DNA from: Anolis sagrei
Taxonomy: Eukaryota > Chordata > Lepidosauria > Squamata > Anolidae
Reading direction: 5' to 3'
Length of the DNA stretch: 64,000 nt
NCBI RefSeq assembly: GCF_037176765.1
Contig: NC_090025.1
Span: forward strand, 142,038,758 to 142,102,757
The notes under the pieces: generated by a model
Told to the model about the DNA's origin: nothing
Databases searched by the model: none
What the model saw: only the letters and a program-made list of their open reading frames with translations
Part shown: positions 10,400 through 24,600 of the stretch, piece by piece
Layout of the letters: every line of letters starts with the position of its first letter
How positions within the stretch are numbered: the first letter of the stretch is position 1
Made by a program: the position numbers and the translations under genes

Positions 10400-12070
10400 G
10401 TTGTGATAGTGTTGCATGAAACTCCCCTGAGCAAAATTATTATTTGTACCTTTGGTGCCTGCAGCAGAGAGTTCCAAAGGCTGCAGACACTTAAAGTGTA
10501 CTTGTTTGGCTCTGCGCATGTTCAGACAACCAGGAAACTAACTACAGACTGCTTATGATCCCTTAATAAATTTGTTACCCTGAACTCTGTGCTTCTCTTG
10601 CCCTTTCCTTGCTGTAATGTACCTTTTGCAGCCATCATGTATCTTTCCTCTTTTCTTTCCAGATAGCTGGTTCCCCCATTAGAAAGCCTCTGATAGTTCT
10701 CTCTGCTCTCTCTGCTCATTATATTTCTCTCCTGCCACCCTCCCTGTCTCTGAGCAAACTCTCTGGTCTCTTCTGGGGCCTAACTCAACCCAGGGATTCT
10801 GAAGACTATGTTTTCCAAGCCTGAGAAAACTGTGTCTCCCAGGACTGCTGTTAAAAAGAACTCTTTACCTGCTGAATAATCATATGTTATAAAATTGTTT
10901 TCCTTATCTGTTCCCATCCATGCAATATGTAACCTTCCTGCTCTTTTGTTCCAAAATCCCCCTAAAAGCCCATTCTGCATGCTTCCCTTTCCCCAGTATG
11001 GAATTGTATTATTTCTATATATTTTCCCTTCCTCATGCCTCGATCTGCATACAAGGGAGCCTGGCTTGGATATCTGTATGTACTTGGGAAAAATATCTCT
11101 CATGGGCATGAAAAATGCCTTAAAAATTCCCTGCCTTTTCCTATGCGTTCCTATGTTTTGTTAATAATATATTTTGTGCTTCTGAGATTTCCTGTTCCTT
11201 TACCTGTTTGGGAAAGTTCTGCATCTCATATGATCAGATAGCATGCGAGAAGAGACTCCAAGCTGGGAATTTCCTCCATCAATTCCCGGCCTCACCCATC
11301 TTATGGACATTATCTGGACATATGTAACACAATAGCCCAACGGACAGGACAAGATGGCCCATTGCCTTTTCCTGCCTGCCTCAGGGCAAGTAGCTACTCT
11401 TCACAATGCGCCTTTGTGTGTGGGACCTCTCATCATGGAAGGAATTATAATTGTCTTTTTCTAAGCCCCTCTCCTCTGCCATTTGCATGATTCTGCCAAT
11501 ATGTCCTGTTTTGAACCATGATCCAGAACTGCTGGTTCAGCCCCCCACTGATGGGGCACTGCCATGACCATCCTGCACACAAACTTTTCCTGGGTAGGGC
11601 TAAGTGCCCTCAATCATTTTTATTATTTTTCCTGTTGAATAAAGGGAAACCCATTCACTGCCACTCAATGCCCTTTCTCTTCAACTGCTCAGCAAAGCCC
11701 CCTTTCTGTGATTGGTCAGAATTGGGAGACTTGTCCAATGAGCTTCGCTACAGCTGATGTTGCTGCAGTGGGAAATTTGAAATTATTGTGTATATAAAAG
11801 GAGACTGTATCCATATTTGCTATTCTAGCTTCTTTGTGAATGTATCACAAGCTAGGATCTTATCTGCAGATAATAAAATTTTACTTGGCTGAAATCACCT
11901 TCTCACCTTGCTGCTGGATGATTTTAATTGGGGTTGATCTGTATGCTTGCCACAGCAGGGACCCACAGAAAAGGGGCAGCTCAGACTTATCACTTGTCTG
12001 AGTTTCTGCCAACAGGCTTCTTCCCGGTCTCACTTCCAGGAGTTGCCTCCTAAATTGGGGCCAACAATAG
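10400..12070 (+). mobile_element. Probable long LTR fossil (retrovirus-like)
   Basis: No host gene is seen. Near the right part a promoter-like array lies in order: inverted CCAAT (attgg, about 11,711), ccaat (about 11,735), a TATA box tatataaaag (about 11,791) and aataaa (about 11,871), followed by a further 190 bases. This order of U3, R and U5 signals is that of a retroviral-type LTR. I found no matching second LTR, internal coding region or target duplication, so it would be a solitary remnant, and its left boundary is a guess. It could instead be an unrelated promoter-like sequence. Confidence 0.4.
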
Positions 12071-14160
12071 AAGCTTTCCTAGACTGCAAGGTATTTCTGC
12101 ACACGCATTTACTTACATTTTAAAGTGACAGTTTAAACAGGTACACTTCAGTTAACAAACTAGATGTGCTCTTGGACATTATGTTTTTAACTGGAAAGTT
12201 GGGAGTAGGGTAGAAAAAATGCATACAAAGACTAGGGATATTACATACACATACACAAAAAGTTCTCTGTGTTTCAGCAAACCCTTTATTCCAAATTTAA
12301 TTGTTAATTCACAATTAAACAACCAGGTTAAGCAAGCCCTGCAAGTATAACAGAAAATGTCCAGCTTCCTAAAGATTATTCGAAAGCTTCTTTGAAAATG
12401 GATGCAGAGATCGTTTTTAATTTCACTGCCACTTTTATGATTTCTAGTTTAGTGACTGAACTTATTAATCTACACTTTTCAGAAACATGATTGGGGAGCT
12501 AGTCAGACAGGCTTATCAGTTCTGATCTTTTCTCCCAGGATGCTACACTGTACAATTAATCCAATTTTGATATCACTTTAGCAGCCATGACTAAATGCTA
12601 TGGTATCCTGGGAATTTTAGTTTGGCGAGGCACCAACTCTCTTTAGAATAGAAGGCTAAAGACTTTGTAAAACTACAGCTCCTATGATTCCACAACACTG
12701 GGCAGTTAAAGTGGTATCAAACGGCTTCAAGTCTCCAGTGCAGATGCAGCCTCGCTTTTGGATCTTGCATTGACCCAGTAAGCAATTTTGGACACAACTG
12801 CAATTTACCTTGCCAATTCGAGGCTAGTACAAACAGTGAGAGCAAGTAAAGTAGAATCCCATTTTTCCCACTTCAGTTCTTCTTATACTGTTTACTGCAA
12901 GCACAACTAAACACCACCAATCTGTTTCTTTCTCCTTCCTTGACCATCTCTTCCCAATGCAGAAGGCGATTTCAAAAATTTCCTGTTGAACAAGGAATAA
13001 GAGGAATATGTGTGGGCTGGGCACTCATTAAATGATTTTTATAAAATGGGTTTCTTTCTCAAAGTCTGTTAATTCAGGTATGTCTGTATATAGATCGAGT
13101 CCCATTTAGGTATCTAAATGGCAGGATGCACTTTTCCATCCGCTTCTCCCCACCTTAGTGAGCCAGCTTCCTGAAAATGCCATGAAGAGGCATCTGCGAG
13201 CAAAGCTCTTCAGTCCAGCTATGCGGCTCATTACACACATATCGATTCAGTCATCTGGACTTAAAATCAGTATATTAATATGCAAACACATGTGAGTATG
13301 AAATAATGAGTAATAGTGAGGCTAGAACATATTGAAATTAGAGCTATAAATGGGGCTGTTTCTATGCAAAATTTCAATATCAACATTGAGACCACTGCAG
13401 CTGCAGCGCGTTAGAAAGAAGTCCTAATTGACTGATTTTATTCATTTATATCTCACCAGAGATTTCAAGACCGTGTCATGGCTTGAGTCGCCTTCGGGCT
13501 TAAGAAAGGTGGGATAGAAATATCATAAATAAATAAATAAATGTGTGTCACCTGAACATAACGAGAAACCTGAGTCTATGTGAAATAAGCAATAAATTCC
13601 ACATCTGTAGTGAGAGACGAAATCTTTGTCAATTGGATTCTAAAAAAAATAATCAAAATTATTAATACATTATAATATAGTCATCTCTTGAAGGTGTTTT
13701 GCTATAGGAAAGTAACTTTCAGGTCATCAGTGGAGTGAGGGATTTCGCCAACTTTTAAATATTGATATTTCTGATTATACATTTGAGCACATTTGTTCTT
13801 GTGCGTGGATACTTACCGATATTTACCCCTTTACGGACAGACCAAGGTGTATTCTTGGTAGGAAATCTTTGACAGTTGCCTTCCTGCAGGTCCTACCTCC
13901 TATATTTTGTTTTGTGTGAAACAGCTATCCATCTGGATAGTCTTGCCAAGTGTTGAGCGTTCAACAACTCCTATAAAAACTGTTTAGCATATCAAGTCCA
14001 TCACATCACAATGAAGAAGACTGCTTGAAGATTACCACTAAGAGATCCACTGACTTTTGTGTTGTTCCCATCAATTAACTTCTTGTTCAATTTGCCAGTA
14101 GTACACACAAATCTACCTAATATCTGTGTCCCAGTAACTCATGTATGATTCTATATTGCT
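12070..14160. other. Intergenic region with MITE and LINE tail
   Basis: No gene recognised. It contains a hAT-like MITE (about 12,540-12,750, arms ending near tgcagatgcagc) and an L2-type 3' tail (about 13,435-13,545: gagtcgccttcgggctta, then aaataaataaataaatg). The remainder is unique-looking AT-rich sequence. Confidence 0.4.
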
Positions 14161-15669
14161 ATCTATTGAAGTATATGAGGTAAGGCTGACTAAGGACTCC
14201 CTTAATGAAATCTTGGGGACATAATCTGAATTGGGTCCCAACTCATTGTTTTTAACACATATTGGTTAAAATGCTGTTGCATGGGCAGCCCAAAACTTAA
14301 GACATAAAAATGAAACAACTGACACTGAGCATGTCAAAAAATGTTTTCAAACATCTATGAGCTACATTGTCAGGTTCACACTCCTGAGACTGAAGAAAAT
14401 GCTATCAAGGTTAAAAGAATATTAATTGAAGGCAGTTTTAGGAACTAAACACTGTCAAGTCTAGAAGTTTAAAATGAAGAATATTGTCGCCCATGTGGTG
14501 GGGGCATATAGGATTGTGCTAATTGTCAAACACAACATTAATTTTCTACTCATAATTACTTAATGATCCAGAAAACATTGGTTTACAATCTTGCAGCATG
14601 AGACAAAAAAGCAAATAAAGAGACAAATGGCTTGCATAATCATCATTTCATAAATTTTATTTTGTAACTTCCAAATATCATCCTAATGGAAGAGCAGATG
14701 GAATGTAATTGAGTCCTTTCCCCTGCCAGCACTCTGTACTACATGACCAAAGCAAACACCACTCAATAAATATTACTCTATACGGCACAGAATTATTTCA
14801 CCCCCTACTGAATATCAATCAAAAAAGCTTTCAAAGGAAACTAAAGTGGAGTTCAAATCTCAGCATTCCAAAAGAACCATAAGAAACTATTTGATATGAA
14901 TAGATATATATTTTAAGTTTCGTAAAGTTCACAAAATTGGAATAAAGAACCCAAAGCAGTCCATTGCTGCAGGGAGTACTCAACACTAGATCCTGGTGCT
15001 TCAGATAGACCCAAATTCATTAAAAAACAGGTATCTACTTAGAAAATCAAAACATTTCTTCCCCAAAATGCCAAAGGTTGTATGAAGGTTAAGCATTCCA
15101 AAACACAAACTATCTGGAAATGCAATCCTTTCCTCTACCTATAGGAAGATTAAAGGTTTTAAAAGAAGAATTGTTGGAATATTCCTTCAAATCAAACTGC
15201 TTAGATTGCAAGGGCTTCACAAATGACCGCCACAAACATTCACAGCTATTTAAAACTTCAATGCTGAATGGTGAAATTAAAGACTGAGTTTTATGCTATC
15301 CAACCAGTGACAATTGTTGATCTCAAAGGACACATCTGTGGCAATTACTGCCAAAATAAAAGAGAATTTTAATAGTGCTTATTGGTACAATTGGAAGTTG
15401 ATGAGCAAGTCTTTCAGTCAATAATAATATGCGAACGGATGGAAGGAAACCTTTAGCAAACAGCCAAGATGACTGCAATGTGTAATTAGCTGATCTCAGA
15501 ATAGTATCATAAGCACCAACTCTCTAGAACATCCTTTATACAGAAAACATTGAAGCCACCATGGAATGCAAAGACAAGCTTTCAATCTCAAAGAATGCGA
15601 CAGCTTTTCTAGCTCTTAATTAACACTTCAGCTGCTGCACCCAGGTTCACAAGTCTCAACAACTTCCAA

Positions 15670-18600
15670 TTACTTTTTATTAAAGGCTTCTAACAAACGT
15701 AGCAGGTGCAGAAACAGATTGATGATGTCCAAATAGAGGTTGATTGCCGCCAGTATGTATTCTTCAGGGGAGAGTTTGTGCATTAGCAGATGAGTGTCAT
15801 AGATGATAAAGCCACAGAACACAAGAGCTCCTGCAGCAGCAAATACCACCTCGACGACTTCACTGTAGAAGAAAAACTGTAGCAAAAGAATACACAGAAA
15901 GATATTAAGTGTAATTTCATAAGAGCGCCTCAAAATCAGATACATCAATAATGAAATTATACTTAAATGTTTTATTTGTTTACAGAAAGTTATGTATGCA
16001 CAGCAAGACACAATTTTCTTGATTGCACATCTAGACAATTCCTGAAACTCAAATTTTCCTCTGCTTTGAAGACCTGTCACATTCTCCTAGATGTTGAGCT
16101 TTTTTCTCAAAAGTGACATGTCTGAATTCACTTCAAAACAGACACAATTCTCATATCCCAGCTGCAAGTTTTACAATGCATTTCTTAACATATGGCAGGT
16201 ATTCTTGTTCCAAAGAAGAATATAAATTGTGCTCTTACATCCTGCTTGTATACAGAGAGATGGGTACCAGGAGATCTTGGTGGAGTTGCTATAATCACAA
16301 TGACAAACCACGATTAAAGAAACCTAAATATAGTTTGGTGCAGTGGTTCCCAACCTTTGGGTCTCCAGGTGTTTTGGACTTCAGCTCCCACAGTTCCTAA
16401 CAGCTGGTAAGCTGGCTAGGATTTCTGGGAGTTGAAGTCCAAAACACCTGGAGGCCCAAAGGTTTGGAACCACTGATCTGGTGTGATGACTTAACTGGCA
16501 AAATAGAACATGATTTGAAACAGATTGAAAAACATTGCTCAACATAGTGCCTGAATAGAGTAAAAACCAAGGCTGGGTTACTGCGAGTTTTTTGGACTGT
16601 ATGGCAATTTTTCAGCAGCATTCTTTCCTAACATATCATCTGTATATGTGGCTAGCAGTAATTCCGGCCGTGAAGCCTTCTGCAGGTACAAAGCCTGCTA
16701 AAAGTAAACTATAGTTCAAATCAATCTAAACTATAACAATGCAATTAAATTTGCTAATACTTTCAACATCACTGCTTTTTTCATTAAACAATATTAACTT
16801 ATCTTTCACCATGTAGGATTTTTGAATAGCAATAAAAATTACAGAAAAAAATCTAATCCAGGATTTTTTTTTCATTTTGGTTTAGTTGTTACATTTAAAG
16901 ATATGTTCAGCACGCTTTGCAGCATTAGTCAGGAGGACAACAACTTACCTTTAGAAAACTTGCCAAGACAAGTATCCATAAGCAAGCAAATAACCTGTGA
17001 ATATAAATTAGTGGATTGATTTTATTTTCAGAAAGGGCTTTCATGTTAGACTGGGATAGCAATCCCATAAACTTTCAGACTTTGTTACACTGCAATTCCC
17101 AGAATTCTGCAGGGATCTGTAATCCAGAAACTTCTAGATGATCCCTACTGTTTTCATATACAAATATACCCCTCAGAATGTAGGATGCATAATAGTCTAT
17201 ACATATGTATTCATTTGTTATTATAAGATGTATATTCCTTGTTCGATACAGTTACTTCACCTGCTATTTAGTAATAAGAAATAAGAAATGCCACAAATTT
17301 CTGCTCCGCACCAATTATATTGCCCATACGTGAGCAGTATGGCCACCCAAAGGGTTTCACAAAATAAGCCTTCACAGTAACAATTACAGCAATGACATTA
17401 TTATCTATTCCTGTGTGACATTAATTAACTTTTAAAGGTCGGTTATAGAAACCCATCAATATGTTCCTATAAGTCATGAAAAAGAGGAACCCAAAAATCA
17501 CTTACCCAGCTCCAGCTTTGCTGAAGTCCCTTTTGGACTGCAAAGTATATGCAGTGAGAGCCAGAAATACACCAGTAGTCAGAATAAATGCTTGAAGAAC
17601 AACTGATACTTCATAGAAAGTCACTACAGAAGACAACAAGCAAATGATGATTCTTAAAACTACATATCACAGAAAAGGTATCATTATTTTGTTATTTTCA
17701 ATTAATGCAACCATGATGCTCATAAGCAGAATTGGTATTTGAGAGTTACATCTGATTTACATTGAAAACTATGCACATCTGCATAGAATCATAAGGTTGG
17801 AAGAGACTCCAAGATCCATCCAGTCTAACCCCCCGCTATCTAGGAACACACAATCAAAACCATTTCCAACAGATGACCAACCAACTTTTGCTTAAAATCT
17901 TTAAGAAAAGAAGACTCCACCACACTCTGAGAAAGCGTATTCCACCTATGAATCCCTCTTCCCATTAGAAAGTTTTTCCTAATGCTTAGATAGAATCCCT
18001 TTTCCTGTAGTTTGAATCCACTATTCTGTGTCTTAGCCCCTTCCACACTGCCCCTATATCCCAGGATCTGATCCCAGATTATCTGTTTATCTCAGGTTAT
18101 ATGGCAGTAGGGACTAACATAATCCAGTTTAAAGCAGATAATCTGGGATGAAATCCTGGGATATAGGGTAGTGTGGAAGGGGCCTTAATCTCCAGAGAAG
18201 CAGAACACAAGTTTGATGTCTCCTGAATATGACATCCTTTTAAATATTTAAACATGGCTATCATGTCCCATCTGAACATTTACTTCTCCATGTTAAACAT
18301 ACCCTGCTCTTCAAAGGGCTTGGTCTGCAGACTTTTGACCATTTTGGTTGCCCTTCTCTGCACACATTCCAACTTGTCAATATCCTTATTGCGTTGTGAT
18401 ACCCAGAACTGGAAACAGCATTCCAGGTGAGGTCTAACCAAGGGAGAATAGTGGCACTAATACCGCCTTCACTCTAGACACTATACTCTTGTTGTTGTTG
18501 CCTAGAATTGTATTAGCTTTTAAGCTGCCACATCGCACTGTTGACTCATGGTCAATAAGATGCCTACAAAACCAGTGATATTTCAGGAAATAAATGAAAG

Positions 18601-21600
18601 AGCCATGCACAAACATTATTATTATTCAGGGAGTGATGCTGTTCTATTTATATTTCAAAATGGGGTAGAGGAGGGAATGAATCAGAACTCCAAGCACTCT
18701 GCGTTTGTCTAATGCCCTCGATCATTTTGGCAAGAGGCTAAAACATGTCTAAATTAGCATTTGTAGCACACTTCTCTTTTTCTGAATGAAGTTCAAGTAG
18801 GATCCTTCACCAGGGCTCCTTGGCAGAATGACAAAGGGGCAAGAAGGGGCGGATACATCATTTTTCATAATTCAGTAATCAACAGCAATAAATCGCACAA
18901 CCTCTCACCACTGAATATGCTGGTAAGGGCTTATAGGAGCTTAAGGGCAAAAACTTCAGGACAAATTCTATCTGGCAATTAGAAACCAAAAAAAGATGTT
19001 CCTTCCTTCCTGTATAATTAGAAATAAGTAAGGTTGAATATTTACCTGTAATAGCAACAGTCAGGGCTTCCAAAATGGTCTACGAGGGGGGGAAAAAGAG
19101 AAGCAAATATCATCTAAAAGTCACAATACAACAGCATCACTCAGCTATTGTCCCCCCTAGGGGGTTGAGAAGGGCGGGGTAAAAATACCCGAAATAAATA
19201 AATAAAGATTGTGCTGTGAAGAGCCCTGATATTTTCAGAACTTAAATTAATCACTGGCATGTAAGTGTTTATGATTCAATGGATCTACGCTACCTGGGAC
19301 TAACAATCAGATTCAGTCCAAAGTATATTCTCCCTGAAATGCATGTCAGAAGACTACATAGGAGGAAATTTAGCGTACAAAAGACAGAACACATTTCAGA
19401 TAGACAGGTGTTAAAAGGCTCCTTGAAGAACAAAGAAACAAAAGGATTTAGATGAAGGGTACAACCCCACTAGAATACCTATATGACTACATTTAAAATT
19501 TGCACAAAATCTAAACATAAATTATACAAATACTTACAAATCCAAATAGGAGATATAAATTAACTGGATGCTGATGTCTGTACAGTGTAAGTGCCACAAC
19601 CACAACCAAAGAACCAAGCAAGGATAACAGGAGCAAAGCAGGGCTGTAGGATTTAATAGTGAACAAAGACAACATTAGAGAGTAAAACAGTTTATCAAAT
19701 AATGACATGAATATCTAAAATGCTTAAATATGTCTTTACAGAAGAAGATGTAGAAATGTGTGCTAGTTATCCTCTTAAACATTGTTGGTGCAGATCATTG
19801 CTTTCTCTATCCCAAGTATATTTATCTTGAAAGCAAAAACCACACTCTTCTGCCTTTATCAACATCCTGAAACAAACACCAAGTCAGTTTGGAATTTCAC
19901 AACCCTTTCTCTCTATCAGGAAAAGATCCAGGCTTCTATTACAGAAAGGAAAAAAGAAAGAATGGAAGGGAGGGAGGGAGAGAAGAAAACCAATGGAACA
20001 GCAGAAGCAAAATCCCTAGATCTACATCACAGTTTTATATGGTATTAAATACTAGTGAGCAATATGTACTAATAGACTACCTCTAGTAGAGTCTACTGGA
20101 AAACAAAAAGTTTGTTCATTTCTCCCTCCAATCTTATCCTTGTGCACCACAAAGGCAATTCAGGGGAAGGAGGAGAAAAGAGATGGTGCAAAGAACTACA
20201 GACAGGAGACTTTCCCATTCTGCTGAAATGGAAGCAACAGCACTGAATTTCAGTCATCCTGTCCATATAAATACGGACAGGATGACCAAAATCTAATTTA
20301 ATAAATAAATATATAAATACATATAATTATTATATTAATAAATAAAGAAATATAATTCAATTTTTGAAACAAATTCTATTTCAAAAGGGAAGACAAGTCC
20401 CGTGCAAGTAAATTTTCCAAGGACTTTACCTTTCATGTACAAAAGTTCGAACAGTACTGGAGTACAGAAAAATTGCAGAGGTCACCGTAGTCAAGAAAAT
20501 TTGAACTGAAAGTATGCTGTACACTTTGCGCAGGAAAGCTAAGACACAGGAAACAAAGCATATTCATTTAGTTTAGCCATTATTTAGCTAAAGTTCCTTT
20601 TAAGTGATTTACAATGACAAAATAATCCATATTTTGAGTTTAATAGAGAAATGAACTAGCAAGGAAGCACATGTCAAACGTGAAAGAAAATAATTTTAAT
20701 AGTATCCATGACAATTAAAAACTGGTTATTACAGGTTAACTCTGACCTTGTTTAGCACTGACAAAGTTATGCATCAGAGAAGCTACATGACTAGCTCAAC
20801 TCATTATTTCTCTGCTCAATTAGATCAGTACTTCATGAATAGAACTTGGGAGAACACATTTGTCACAAGAGTTTACTATTATCATGTTAACAGCTGACTA
20901 GTAAATGGTTATGGATGAAGATATATGACTCTTCCAGCAGCTTATGTCTGCTGTTGGTTAACTGCAAATCCCAGCATTTCTCACTACTGAATATGTTGAC
21001 TAGGGTTGCTGGGAACTACAGTCCAAATCTGGAGACTCCATCTCAACTTAGACACCTGCAATGGATGAATTAGTTAATTCGGATAATGAAAAAAATAATA
21101 ACTCCTAAATCTGCTATTGGTTCAAAGGCTCTTTGGGCCAGTGTAAGAACTTCTTAATGGGTGTTGTCATTTTTACTAATCCTATATTACTGTGCCTTTA
21201 CCAGAATATAAAAACACAGGTACAGCATTCCTACCTTCTTTGAACAATTTAATTGCTTTAGCTATTTATTCTGTATAGTTGAGGCAACGCTTAAAGAGTA
21301 TTTTAGCATTGTATTTTTGCATTAATAGGAAGACTTCCAAGATCTGACCATTTCAATTCCCTGAAAAAGCAATGATGGCAATGATCACTGCTAGCTTACT
21401 TAAAATATTATTTGTCAGATTATTGCAAATGAGGAAGGTATACAAAGAAAACATAACTTGACATGGTAGGAACCCAGGTTTCGTGGGGTCAGGGCATAAT
21501 TACAAGATAGATAAGAACCACAACCAAATAAATTTCTTTTTTTAAAAAAAATCAACAATGCTCACTAACATAGTTTGTATAACAGCCCCAAATTTAATCT

Positions 21601-24600
21601 TGGCAGCCTTTTTCTGGTACGGTACCTTTGCTTTAAGCATCACACAGCAAGAAACAAGTTCAGTTTCTTCTTTCACTATCACATTTCTGCATGTTTAATT
21701 TATGTAGCAAATAGTAATAGTAAAAGCAAAACCAAAAGTATTTAAGGCAAAGCAAACAATTAAATTGTGACATTTAACAACTCATTCCCAAACTGGATTA
21801 AAGAGGCAGTGGTAGTCTATTCAAAGGAGGGTATATTGGGCTGAGGGATTCGGTTTCTTTGCATGTAAAGGAAAAATAAGGGCACACATATAAAGGCAGC
21901 ATACAGGGGTATACTGCTGGCCTCTGTTCTGACGTTTCATAGCTCCTCGGCCCATTCCCAACATCCATACCATGAGAAATAAAACTGGCTTCCATTTCAC
22001 ACAGAAAGCCTGGACTCTTTCACACCACAAAACTATAGCACTAGGATTATACTTTTAACAGCCATACTTCTATCCTATGGACTCTAGGATCTGTAGTTTA
22101 ACAAGGCAATAATTCTCTGCTGCTTAAACTGTCAGATGACTGACACAATCGGTTGCTATGAATTATCTGTATATTCCATCTAATCATTCTATTCTCTATT
22201 TCCATTTTACTAGCATATGGTGGCCCAACAACAACAACAAATTCTTGGTGTTCTGGGGTTATTTGGGGCACAGTTCAGAAAATTACATAGTTATCATGAT
22301 TTCCATTGGCGAGCAGATAATTTGTATCTGGCATATGTTCTGTCTCAAAAACTAGAGCTGACAGAAGTAATCTGATGCCATTTTTGAAATCAGCAGGTCA
22401 AATATATCCAGAAACAGTGCTAACATTTGAGGCATCAAAATGTGTGTTGGCCAATGCTATCAACATCATCCCTTCACTTGTGGATCTTTTTCAAGTTCTG
22501 GAATACTTGTATTTACAAAACAAAGTTTCAAAAACATTGAGAAGTGCTCGTCCAAAGAAAAAGGTCAAATTTGTAACAAAAGCTAAAGGTAGATCTACAT
22601 TGTAGAATTAATGCAGTTTGACACTTAAACTTCTATGCCTCAAATAACTACTGATGTGGGGCTGATCAGGGTAAAGTGTAGGGGTAATACAGAAATGTGA
22701 TGTATATGTTCGGTTTTATCATATTTATTTACTGTATTGTTATAAGTCTTTTAGTTATCTTACTATATAGAATGTAATCAAGTTTTATCAAGCATTTTTC
22801 TTTGGTTTGGTATTTTGATATGGCCAAGGGCTAATCAATAAAATTTACTACTTTATTTATTTATTTACGACATTTATATGCCTCCCTTCTCATCCCGAAG
22901 GGGACTCAGAGCGGCTTACAAGTAAAAAGTAAATACAATACATTATATTATTATCATAGCACATAGCACAATATTAATATTATATATTACACTGTACTAT
23001 AACATTATACTGTAATATTAGTAACATTACATTTAATATAAACTATATAATTATAATATCATATTATTAGTAGTATATTGTATTACATTATAATATTATC
23101 AATATTATATGTATATACAATATATTATATTATATTACTAGCTATTCCCTGCCACGCGTTGCTGTGGCCCACACAGGGGTTCTGTGTGGGAGGTTTGGCC
23201 CATTTCTATCGTTGGTGGGGTTCAGAATGCTCTGTGATTGTAGGTAAACTATAAATCCCAGCAACTACAACTCCAAAATGTCAAGATTCTATTTTCCCCA
23301 AACACCAGTGTTCACATTTGGGCATATTGAGTATTCATGTAGAGTTTGGTCCAGATCCATCATTGTTTGAGTCCACACTGATCCCTGGATGTAGGTAAAC
23401 TACAACTCCCAAACTCAAGGTCAATGCCCACCAAACCCTTCCAGTATGTTCTGTTGGTCGTGGGAGTTCTGTGTGCCAAGTTTGGTTCGATTCCATCGTT
23501 GGTGGGGTTCAGAATGCTCTTTGATTGTAGGTGAACTATAAATCCCAGCAACTACAACTCCCAAATGACAAAATCATTTTTTTTTTTTAGTGAAGGACAT
23601 ACATTGGGTTGTTAGGTGTCTTGTGTCCAAATTTGGTGTCAATTCGTCCTGTGGTTTTTGAGTTCTGTTAATCCCACCAACGAACATTACATTTTTACTT
23701 ATATAGATAATATATTATAAGCACAGTTCAGGAGACAAGATGAAACTGCCTTCATGGCCCCTCTCTTCATTCTGATCTCAGAGCAGCAGTTGGTATCAAT
23801 GATATAGAATCATAGGAATTGTAGTTTGGGGAGGCACCCGCATTCTGTGACAGGGAAGGCTAAAGGCTTTGTAAAACATATCCCATGATTCCATATCATT
23901 GAGTCATGACAGTTCAAATGAGGTCAAGCTGCATTTATTCTACAGTATAGCTTCACCCTAAGTGGCAAAACGATGTGTACTTGATTTACTCACTACAGTT
24001 GGATATACAAGTTGAGTCTTCCTCATCTGAAACATTTGGGAACAGAAGAGTTATGTATTTAAGATTTTGGAATACAGCTGGCCCTCCACGTTTATGGGTT
24101 TGGCTTTTGTAGTCCCCAGTTGTTTTGGCCTACAATTCCCAGAAATGCCAACCAGTATACCAGTTGTTAGGATTTCTGAGAGTTGAAGGCCAAAACATCT
24201 GGGGACCTACAAATTGAGAACCACTGCTCTAGGTTTGCCAGTATGATTTTATGATCAACATCAACCAAAATCTAACCACTTTGTGATGCTGGGCAGATCT
24301 AGATATTTCTATAGAAAAAACTTCTCTGGAAATCTCTGGGTAAATCAGTTATTCACATTTTTCTCACTTTCAAGGAGTCCTGTGCCCCTAAACCCCAGTG
24401 AACGTGGAAGGATGACTTGTATTAAATAGATAAGAGAGATCTTAGAGTTGGGACCCAAGTCTAAACCCCAAATTCATATAGAATAGACTGAGAGTGAACC
24501 GGCACCCATGGGGATTGGTGGATGCCAAATAAATGTGGCTTCTGGTTGTTTAGGATTTATTATTAAAATAGGCATTGTTGTTGTTATTTATATACCACTT

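Larger units (their letters stand above)
14160..16830 (-). repeat. Copy B of the inverted duplication (parent locus)
   Basis: This holds the functional TMBIM4 last exon, its 3' UTR and downstream flank, plus part of the intron before it. It aligns in reverse orientation with bases 1-3915. Matching landmarks include gggctgcccatgcaacagca (minus strand, near 14,290) against gggctgcccatacaacagca near 3815, and gacacatctgtggcaattac near 15,330 against its complement near 1600. Confidence 0.85.
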
